From contig NW_006500357.1 of assembly GCF_000471905.2 (NCBI RefSeq), forward strand, positions 1,062,658 to 1,126,657: a DNA stretch of 64,000 nucleotides, in the 5' to 3' direction. The stretch is from Amborella trichopoda (Eukaryota; Streptophyta; Magnoliopsida; Amborellales; Amborellaceae). A program made the position numbers and the translations under genes. The notes under the pieces were generated by a model. It worked only from the letters and a program-made list of their open reading frames with translations, made no database searches and was not told the origin of the DNA. This document shows, piece after piece, positions 55,560 through 64,000 of this stretch (within the stretch, counting starts at the first letter, position 1; every line of letters begins with the position of its first letter).

Positions 55560-56130
55560 GTGACGATAAATGAGAAGGCCCGGTCACTGTGGTTTATTAA
55601 AAGCCAAGTTCTCCAGCACAATAGTGAAGTCCATGTTGTTTTGGACGAAGTGAAGCCATCATGGGCCACTTCGTTGGAAGCTAGCCACTCCTCGTCAGAT
55701 GAATTGAAGCTGACTCGAAAATGGTTGGGCTTCTTCTTCTTTTTTTAGCCAGTAACCATCCTCTTCGATGGTTTATGTGCCAATTCTGCTTTGAAAAAGA
55801 GCAATGGGGATATGCAAGACCTTGTGCTGGTAGCGTATAGGTAACCCTCGATGCTGGAAGGTCTACTTCTAGGGCTTCCTCAATCTCAGGAGTTGCTTCT
55901 AGCTCGCCATTTTATTCTGGTGGATCAGAAGCAGAGGTAGAGGGGGAAGCTTTGTCTTTGGGAGAAGGCACCATGACCTCGGAGAGGTGACAAGGTATAC
56001 TTGGGCAGATAGGAGTCAACGGGAGGGTTTTGCCTTGTCTTTCCTCCTCTTTGAACATATCTGTAATCATTCATCCCAGATCTTTAGCTCATCATGAGAC
56101 GAGGGTCATGTCTCTCTCATAGGCTTCCAA
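55560..56130. other. no recognised feature
   Basis: It lies just downstream, on the minus strand, of the gypsy protease remnant. RT, RNase H and integrase motifs expected here were looked for and not seen. Confidence 0.5.
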
Positions 56131-56139
56131 TCATCATCC

Positions 56140-57534
56140 TTTGATTTTTTGGATGTAGGAAGGTCTGTGAAATAATACTTAGCGTCAGCATAATGAGTTT
56201 CGGCTATAGGGAATGGTCTTTTGTCTGCATAGATAGTGTGTTGTCTCCCATCTCAGCTGTACTTGAAGCATTGGTGGAGCGTGGAAGGACCCACCCCTGA
56301 TCATGAAGCCGAGGGCGGCCGAGGAGAACATTGTAAGATGTATTCGGTGTCGATTACATGAAACTGAGCGTAATCGTTGAGGTCACCGAACTTGAGGTGA
56401 AGACCAACTGTCCCAGCCGACTTTTCTCCTGATTGGTTGAATCCTTGCACGGTGATGTGGGTAGTAGTGAGATCGTCAGATGCTCATCCCAATCAGGTGA
56501 AGATCCATCTCAGGATCAGGTTGATTGTCGATCCTCCATCCAGCATGATCTAGTTGATAGAGCAGGCGTGTAGTTCACGATTCACAAAGAGGGGTGATTG
56601 TGGAATTTTCCTCTTAACTGAAGGTCGTCTTTCGAAGAGGAGATTGCCAACCACCCACTCTGGATGGCTGGGTTAACCTCAATAGACTCCACTTCGGTCT
56701 CATATACCTCTGGGGCACCAGGGCCATACGATAGCCTCTAGACAGCAAAAGGGCATCATAGATACTTAAAAGGGCTGGAAGCTTTCTCCAGTGCCTAATT
56801 ACGTCATATTTCACTTTATCCTCATTAGTCTTCTGCGTTCCTGATCCCGTCACTTGTGTAGGTGGTAGGGTAAGCTTAGGAACAAGTTTTGGTTGAGTTT
56901 TGGTTTGTGACACTGGTTGACTTTGTTGTTCAGTCAGTGCGGTTTGGGTTGATGGGGAGGCAATAGGTATTTGTATTAGAGATGTAGAGGTTTGAGGTTG
57001 AGGCTTAGGGAAAAGTGATCGATCAGGAAACTTGAGGACCTTGAGCTTTTGAGGTGTGGGCTGTAGCTTCTTCCGTGACCTCAGGTTCATTTGCCCCGTG
57101 TGAGATGGTACTGCCAAGATCTGCACCATGTGGGAGGCCTCTTTGGAAGAGGAGCTTGAGGGTGGCTTGGTCTTGGCTTGAGTTGACAGGGCGTCGGCAA
57201 CTGTCAAGAATCCAACTGCCTGGGCTTGCTGCCACCTGCTAAGGCTAGTGCCTCCGAGCTCTCTGTTTAGAGTGTCGAAGTTCGAACACTGTCGAGCTGC
57301 ACCCATGAAAATAGAAGAGGAGGGAGTAGAAGAAGAGTTAGAATGTTCCGGGCAGCTTTTTATGTCGTCACCGGAATTGGACGTGTGCAGGGGGTACTTT
57401 AGGTCTTGCCCCGGCTTTGACCTTTGTGGGGTGCTTTTAGCATTGTCACCCATATTAGATGACTCTTGAGCAGTTGATGACTCAGGGACGTCTGTTTGAT
57501 TGGATGATAGGATAAGGCGAGCTACGCCTTGCAT
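56140..57534 (-). pseudogene. protease region of the family A (Tat-type) element
   Basis: The open part (57,534-56,614) is Ser/Pro/Gln-rich and ends with Y-D-V-I-R-H-W-R-K-L-P-A-L-L-S-I-Y-D-A-L (about 56,800), conserved upstream of plant gypsy proteases. After frameshifts the minus strand shows C-S-I-N-stop-I-M-L-D-G-G-S-T-I-N-L-I (about 56,545), a D-G-G-S version of the active site. Then come F-H-V-I-D-T, S-T-L-H-Q-C-F-K-Y-S (about 56,270) and A-D-K-R-P-F-P-I-A-E-T-H-Y-A-D-A-K-Y-Y-F. Multiple stops and shifts are present. No RT follows. Confidence 0.85.
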
Positions 57535-57717
57535 GAAGCCCTGTAAGGTTGGTAGTGGAGAAGGGGCTTGAGAAACTCTTCCTTGACTGGTGGTTGAGGG
57601 AGACGATTCCTTCGGCGAGCGGGCGGGGTGCTCGTCTCCTTTTGGATCCCTAAGGAGGGATTTGGTTCACCCTATCAGGCGGATGAGTAGTCCTAGCTTG
57701 GTGAACTGCTTCATGCT

Positions 57718-59920
57718 TCAGGGATTTGAGCTTACTTCGCCCATGGTAGACTTCCCAGGGCTGAGAGCTCGCGAGCTCTGAAGGGTCTGGTGTATGCTCA
57801 TAAGGGACCTGTAGCGGGATTTCCTCTTAGACAGGAGTGACGGCTCTGGGAGAATGGCAAAAATAATGTGGCCTTCATGTACCTTCTGAGTGATTATAGC
57901 TTTGAACCCGTAGCATTCCTTCAGCTCGTGGCCCCACACTTGGTTTTTGATACCCTGGGCGAGTCGCTTAGGTTGCATGGGCAAGGCACTTAGGTTTTCC
58001 ATACCCTTGGAGTGACAAGACCCTGTTGAAGCATTATCTCAAAGAGGGCTAGCAAGGGATGGTCTAGCTCTGCGCTTCTCAGGGCTTGCTTCGGGAGTTC
58101 TTCTTGCGCTGGTGGAAGAGGGATTAGAGGGCATCCTTCTAGGTTACTATGAGTTTCTTGACATTGCTGCATCTTCTTTGCCAAGAGTTCATGGAAGCTT
58201 GTGCATTCGCTCACGCCATGGCCTTGTATTAATTGATACGAGCACTAGAAGTTCTTAGTTCCTGGAGGCAGGAACTTGGGCTGCCTTATCGGCTTTGGCG
58301 TGATGTGTCCCTCTTTGAGCATTATGGAAAATAGTGCACGGAGGATGGAGGATGCCTCATCATCTTCCTGTATTGTCATTATGTGAGAAGCCTCAGTTGC
58401 CCCAAACACATTCTTTAACTCTTCGAGCTTTATCTGACCCTTGTTAATAAGGGCTTCGATGGTGTCGTTGAGCTTGTAGCAGTCCTGAGTGGGGTGGCCT
58501 ACTTTCCTATGATAGAGGCAGTACCTCTCATGCGTCTCCTGTCTAGCTTGTTTTGGAGTGCTGACCTCCGACAGCTGGATCATGTTTTGCTCCAATAGTA
58601 GTCAAAGTTGTGCAGGAGTCCACTTCTTATTGAAGGAGTCACCTTATTCTGGTGCTGGGTCCAGAAGTCACTTCGCTTTATGTTTTTGGGAGCCGAGACC
58701 TTGTTGTAGGACTGCTGCTTACCCTCGACTTGAGGCATTTGTGCCATGCAGAGGTCCAGGGTTTGGGGGGCAGATTTGTTAGTGTAAGTCACGGTGACGG
58801 TTGCATTGATCACTACTTTTTACTTGTTGCCTTGATTGTTAGAGCGGGAGTTTGAACCAGAGGTTTGCTGACGAGATCCGCCATGGTGCTTGGACAAACC
58901 TTCGATACGAACGGCTTTAAAGATGAGCTCTGACATGGAGAGTGGATTGGAGGCCTCGACATGTAGGGCGATCTCGGGAAGCATGTTCCATATATAGGTC
59001 TAGACAGCTTCTTTTTAAGTCATAGGAGTGGCATGAAAAGTTGTCAGCTCTCTCCATCGGGTTATGAATTTGTCAATTGGCTCACCAGGATCTTGAGTTA
59101 GAGTGAGGAGCTTGATGGTTTCCAGGTTCCTTTGGATTTCGTAGAAGCGTTGATAAAACAACTGCTTCATTTCCTGCCAGGTGTGTACTGAGTTTGGAGG
59201 CAGCCGAGTATATCACTGGAAGGCTGGCCCTTCGCGAGTCTCGACGAACTGACAGAGGAGGAGTCACCCGTCAGTTGTCGTCTCTCGAAAAACTGCTTGG
59301 AAGTGAGCAGTATGATGATGCAGGGACGTAGTACCATTGAACAGGGGGAGCTTCCCCTTTTGGTAGTTCGGGGGAAGCGACACTTGCTCAATGTACGAGG
59401 GGTATAGCTTTTGGTTGAGCGGCTCCTCTTGCATGCATGAGACCTTGTTCTTGAGGCTATGGGCTACCATGGCATCTATGTTGATCTGGGAAACCCCGTG
59501 AGAAGGAGAGATGTCTTGGGAGACCGGTGGGTGAGTTTACCTGGGAACTTTGTCTTCGTCAGATGGGGAATCAGTCTCATGGTGAGAAGAAGGGGACCTG
59601 GAGGTTTCTAGACGTTCCATCTTTTCGAGGATGGATTGCATCATTACCTCGAACCTGTTCATTCGATCTTCTTGAGGATCGCCTGGCTCATTAATCACCA
59701 TGACACTGACCATTTCTTTTGGAAGGTCGGAGCTAGGTGGAGTAATGGACGGCCAGGGTTGGCGAGTCACGCGTGGCAAGTTGGTCTGCAGGGGCTCAGC
59801 ATGCCCCAACTGGACTCGAGCCTTGTATGCCGACCATGTGAGGACCGGCTCTCGACGATCTTGGGACTGTGGCTTTTGGGTAGTGATCACCGAGCAATAC
59901 TCTTAGACTGGCTCGGGCTC
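57718..59920 (-). pseudogene. gag of the family A element with repeated zinc modules
   Basis: The N-terminal part (59,890-59,537) has a helix N-R-F-E-V-M-M-Q-S-I-L-E-K-M-E-R-L-E. The core (59,470-58,930) shows K-G-K-L-P-L-F-N-G-T-T-S-L-H-H-H-T-A-H-F, L-L-L-C-Q-F-V-E and R-L-P-P-N-S-V-H-T-W-Q-E-M, then F-I-T-R-W-R-E-L, as in plant Ty3 Gag; a stop follows F-Q. Three zinc-module positions follow: C-L-Y-H-x4-H-x4-C (58,520-58,479), C-S-Y-Q-x4-H-x4-C (58,244-58,203) and a decayed x-x-x-N-x4-H-x4-C (57,954-57,913). Each of the first two is followed by L-x-A-L-F-x-I-M-L-x-x-G-x-x-T-P. Frames shift between modules. Confidence 0.85.
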
Positions 59921-60482
59921 TAGGATCTGTAGAGGGGAGAAAGGATTACAAGGCAGGAGATCACCAAAGGTGGTAACCTTAACTGCCTTGGGGGCTTCTT
60001 TGGTCAGAATCTACAGACTTTTCTTCTGCTTACTCCTGAGGCGGCTAACTCCAGAACCGAGCTTGAGGCTTGGATTGCCCCACTTTTCTTGAGCAGACGA
60101 GGGCCGTGTCTATTAGCTGAAGCAAAGAATGGGATTGAGGGTAACCTGGGTCGCTACCTTGGAGGCTGAAGGCTTATGTTTGACATCAGGCCATTACCCT
60201 AAATTATTTTGTGGGGCCCAGTGCAAGACTGACCTGAGGCTGGCTCAAGATGGTACTCTTAGGGAAGACCTTTGATTACTAGGTCTTGAGGCGCTTTCCT
60301 GGTGAGAGAGGAGTGACAGAAGAAGGAGCTGGTTCTTGACTTCATCTGAGTCGGGGTCGGGACAAAACCTGCAAAGTCAGTGTGTGTGCACCTTTAGGGT
60401 TAGCCATCCGAGTGACCTGAGGGTTAGCTAGGGTTTGCTCAACTAGTTCGACCTTAGGAGGTTGAGACCCAGGAGCTTGTGT

Positions 60483-61286
60483 CTATGAGGGACGGAGTAG
60501 AAGCCCATCTCTCACAGGGTGAAGCTGTGTGTGGTGAGAGGGAGGACAAAGTGGTCGACCCTCATGTGCTTGAGCTGACGCCGAACTAGCATTGCCCCGA
60601 GCTGTGGGATACACGGCGTGCACAAGGTTTGACCTGAGAAGGCCTAACCCTAAACACAAGTTTGAGGCATCATGAAAGTTGCCTCGAGGTGTGGCTCGAG
60701 TGATCGGACCATGAGCTCTTAGGTGTGTGCGTGGGGTGGAGATCCCAGGATTTCTGCCTCCATGTGCCAAGCCTCCAAGTGTAGAGGTTCGGGGTAGTGA
60801 AGGAGTTCGAGAGGTAGCCTTGCGACGACCCTCAAAAGCGATGGCAACTTGATTGCCTTTCACGAGAGTGGACACGGTAGCCTTTCGGTGTTCCCCTGCA
60901 ATATGATTAGCAAGGGACTTGCCAGTAGCAGAGTGCGTGCTGTGTGCGGTAGCAGATGTGCTACCAATGCAAGGAGCCTTGATGGAGGGTCCACCAGGGT
61001 GAGGAAGGAGGGAGTTAGGGACCTTTAAGTCCCTTCTCGCACTAACCCAAGAAAGAATCTGAGAGCCAGCCTGTGAGTTCCGACTCAAGAGGAGTGTTGG
61101 GAAGGAAGCTTGAGTGGTTCGCTTCCCTAAGATAGTCACGAGTGTCGGGATAAGAAAGTCCCCGACTCGAATGAACGGGTTGAATAACCTAGGTGCCATA
61201 GAACGTAGTGCAGAAAGTAAAAGATGATACTGATCAAACAAGAGCGAACCGACGAAGCGGTAATAAGTCCTTAGTGGAGTCGCCAA
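60483..61286 (-). other. leader open reading frame (267 codons), doubtful coding
   Basis: An uninterrupted minus frame begins at a TTG inside the primer-binding site; the first in-frame ATG gives a product starting M-A-P-R-L-F-N-P-F at about 61,200. It is Ser/Thr/Arg-rich, without recognised domain. The related plus-oriented leader (52,196-52,525) does not keep the frame. Ogre-type elements do have an extra ORF before gag, so a true ORF1 is possible, but low complexity and frame loss argue against it. Confidence 0.35.
61269..61285 (-). promoter_or_regulatory. primer-binding site (tRNA-Arg type)
   Basis: The minus strand reads TGGCGACTCCACTAAGG three bases after the LTR end ACCTAACCA. It differs from the plus-oriented site at 52,179 by one base. 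Confidence 0.78.
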
Positions 61287-61288
61287 GT

Positions 61289-64000
61289 TGGTTAGGTGCC
61301 TCGATCTCGGCCTCCGGATCTCGATGATCTGGCGGCACGTATCTCAGGTTTCTAGTGAACCCGGGAGTTGAGATCACTCTCTTGGGAACCTTGCTCAAGA
61401 GCAAGGGCATGTATTACCAACCGATGAGAGAGGAATTTAAGGTGGGTTCGGGACTTACTCAGGTTGGCTCGCGTGGGCACCCTGTTAGATCACGAAGAAA
61501 GCCCCCCAGCTGGTTTAGCTAGTTCGGAATCACCTCCGTTGACCTGCGATCAGCGTTTTTTCTGCCCAATACTACTATGGCTAATTTGCAAGACAAGTGG
61601 GCCGAAAGGCCCACCCTTGTCTTAGGGCAACGCACATTTGCCTGGCTAAGAATGAGAGAAGTTGGAGTGACGACGTGGAAAGTTCAAATATAGATAGAAA
61701 AGAGAAGAGAACTTGATGAAGAGGTGAGACTAGCGTGACAGTTGAAAAATTACGGACTCGGAGTAGTAGCAAGATGGGCATAGTACTCGGGATTAGTGCG
61801 ACATCAATACTACTCGAAACTGAGGCTGATATGGCAGTGCTCGGCAGGTGTACCCTTAGTCAAGTGAGAAGAGAAAATAAAGAAGAGAAGAAAAGGGAAT
61901 GAGGAGAGAGAAAGAGAGACGGCGAAGGGGGGGAAGAATCCAGACGGCAGTGGGCCTCGCCGTTAGCAACATGAGAAGACACCGCGTCCCTTGCGGGCGA
62001 CGATGGCTTCTGGTGAAGCTCACGGTGAAAGCTCCCCGTGAGGCACACGACGCTAGATGTGGGACATGAGAGAAATCCGCAGATAGCAAGAAGCATCATA
62101 GTTGACAACGCAAGAAGGCCGCACGTCTCTTGCGGACGATGATAGCTTCTGGCAAGGCACACGATGATAACTTCTCATGGGTCACACGGTGATTCCCTCT
62201 CGTGGAACACACGACGATATGCATGGGGCGCAAGGGAAGCTTGTGCACGGTGATAGATGCGGAGAGGCACGGAAGGAGCTTGCATGCGGCGATGGGCACT
62301 GAGCGAACGAAAGAAGCCTGTGTGCGGCAATAGGCGCCGGGCGTCAAAGAGAAGCTCACAAACGACGATGAGTATACGGCGATGGACATCGCCGCCTGCA
62401 ATTGTCACGCGGCAGGGTGAAGCCCTTGCGGACAGCAATAGGCTTCGCTACCCTCTTTCCTCTCTGAGACATCAAGGACACACCTACGGACAACTATGAG
62501 TAATGCTGTTTCCAAATCTCACTGAGAGATAGAGATGTGCAAACAGAAGGGAGAAAGGAGCTCACGCATGGCGCTGTCATTGCCATGTGCGACCTGTGAA
62601 ACCACAAGAAGGAGAAAAAGAAGAAAAGAAAGAGGCATGCACGACACTGCCATTGCCGTGCACGGCCTCTGAGGGAGGCTCATACGAAGAAGAAAAAGAA
62701 GAAAGAAAAGAAGAGAGAGAATGTTTACCTTGAGCTTAAGGGTACCGGTCCAAAATTTTCTCTCTCCTTACTCTCTCCCTCCAAACATGACCCAACAATG
62801 AGAAGGAAAGGGAATTCTAATGAGTAAAAATTCTCTTTTGTGAAGGGTTTCAAGCCTCTTGTGTATAATGATTGATACATGATATATGTAGAAGTGTGCC
62901 CAAACATGGGTGGATGATCAGAATTAAACCTAATTGTTGAAAATTAAGATTTAACTGAATTCAAAGAAATTAGAAAATAGGGTACAAAATGATAGATTTG
63001 CCTCTTTCTAACAAGTTGTGGAATTTCAAGATAGTCCCTGTGTTGCCCTAGAACGTGAATGATATTTCATGGATGCTCTAGGGTTGTTCTGATGTCGTCT
63101 GATCAAAAGACGGTTGTTTTCTTGTAAGGCTCGACAAGACAATCGTTTAATACCAACTTTGAGCCATGGATCGTGTTTTTAGGGCACGATCATGTGACTT
63201 GAAATTTCAATGAATCTTGAAACTTTGGATCTATTGTATGCTCGTTCCTTGATGTTATTCAGTGATTTATTCGCTGAAACAACTGAGCATTGCATCACGA
63301 TGGGGGGGGGGGGGGGAACAAACACAGCTCGATTCCATGCTCGGACGAAGATTTTGCAACTTTGAAGTTTTGGCCAGAATCTGGAATTCTGGCGACAGGA
63401 TTTGCAGTCACTTCGTCGGCTTCGTGTGTTGAATCACTGTTCATCGTGTTCAGGGTCGGACTAGAGATGACCCTAGACCTTATGCACACGATGAAATTAG
63501 TTTCACGTTGATTGAGCTCGCGAGCGATGTGATTTAGCTGCTTGAGCGAGGCATGATGTTGTTAATTTTCCTGCACTTTCTTCACGGATCAGCAACTTGG
63601 GCGTCGTCGCAGGGCATGCCACATATCAAAACATTCATCTCGAAGAGACGAACACACTCCATTAAGTTTGAGCACGATCCGATCTTGGACGAGGGAGATA
63701 TAAGCATTGAAATTCAATGGTCATGACTGCCCTTTTAATAGAGTTGAGTTGTAGGGTGGTCGAACGGGAATAGGGTGCGACTCCTCTTGTTTCGCTCTTT
63801 CACCTATAATGTCTTCCTAGGATGTTAGTTCAAGCTGAAATTTGACCCCTGGGGGTTTTCATTTGTGTCGGATCTAATGGTGGTGGTCACACAACAAATT
63901 AAGACACCAAAAATATAGCTCTAGTTATAGGGTGCAAGAGGCTGATGCTACCGAAACTGTTTCTCAGTCTGTGCTGCCTTAGACATGTCGGAACACAATG
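61289..64000 (-). mobile_element. family A 5' LTR (minus), runs off the window
   Basis: The minus strand from 64,000 to 61,289 is collinear with the solo LTRs at 903-3,694 and 33,527-36,163, ending ACCTAACCA before the primer-binding site. By comparison its start lies about 150-200 bp beyond the window. It contains the CT tract (62,690-62,790), a GC-rich repeat block (62,060-62,480) and a second CT tract (61,860-61,920). It belongs to the gag-protease element to its left. Confidence 0.9.
63302..63316. repeat. poly-G run of 15
   Basis: It lies within the LTR. The aligned family members at 1,735 and 34,375 (inverse strand) have no homopolymer, so this is a private expansion or a sequencing error. 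Confidence 0.9.

Noticed and set aside
55250..55669. 139-codon minus frame as RT of the family A element
   Set aside because: It contains no RT motif and consists of degenerate ~36-bp repeats.

Overview
This window is plant nuclear DNA, most likely from an angiosperm with a repeat-rich genome. It has no operons or bacterial signals. It carries spliceosomal GT-AG sequence, Ty1/copia and Ty3/gypsy polyproteins of plant lineages, hAT-type MITEs and long GA/CT tracts. I see one convincing host gene: a single-exon gene of unknown function at 24,928-25,665 (+), encoding a small membrane-anchored protein. Nearly everything else is nested, decayed LTR retrotransposon. The species cannot be named from the sequence.

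Layout. 1-6,603: a minus-oriented long LTR (here 'family A') entered from its leader, interrupted by a plus-oriented solo LTR of the same family (903-3,694). 6,604-8,496: AT-rich, no gene. 8,497-21,219: a Ty1/copia complex. A truncated LTR is followed by a gag leader with a 24-bp repeat, a decayed gag, a small nested LTR element (10,879-12,867), then two tandem copies of a gag/RT-depleted 'skeleton' copia derivative sharing LTRs (15,015-16,142; 18,987-20,177). 21,527-24,393: three related hAT-like MITEs upstream of the gene. 24,928-25,665: the gene. 26,242-28,400: 3' half of a minus-strand Ty1/copia element with its 3' LTR.

28,571-51,350: a large composite Ty3/gypsy region of the Tat/Ogre type on the minus strand. 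It holds gag, protease, RT, two RNase H domains and integrase (42,849 down to about 36,730). An extra ORF with plant-mobile-domain-like features and a clear intron lies antisense to it at 30,895-32,672. The region is broken up by two solo LTRs with perfect 5-bp target-site duplications (33,527-36,163, GCCAC; 43,598-46,924, GTGCG), a truncated family A LTR (47,200-48,669) and a second internal fragment. Two families of 23-nt palindromes are scattered through its non-coding parts.

51,445-64,000: further family A material. A truncated plus-oriented LTR with primer-binding site sits at 51,445-52,195, followed by minisatellites to about 55,560. A minus-oriented element spans 64,000 to about 56,100, with LTR, tRNA-Arg-type primer-binding site, leader ORF, gag and protease but no RT or integrase visible.

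None of the retrotransposon reading frames is intact. Together they record repeated rounds of insertion, LTR-LTR recombination and internal deletion around one small gene island. A 525-base run of N lies at 29,921-30,445.
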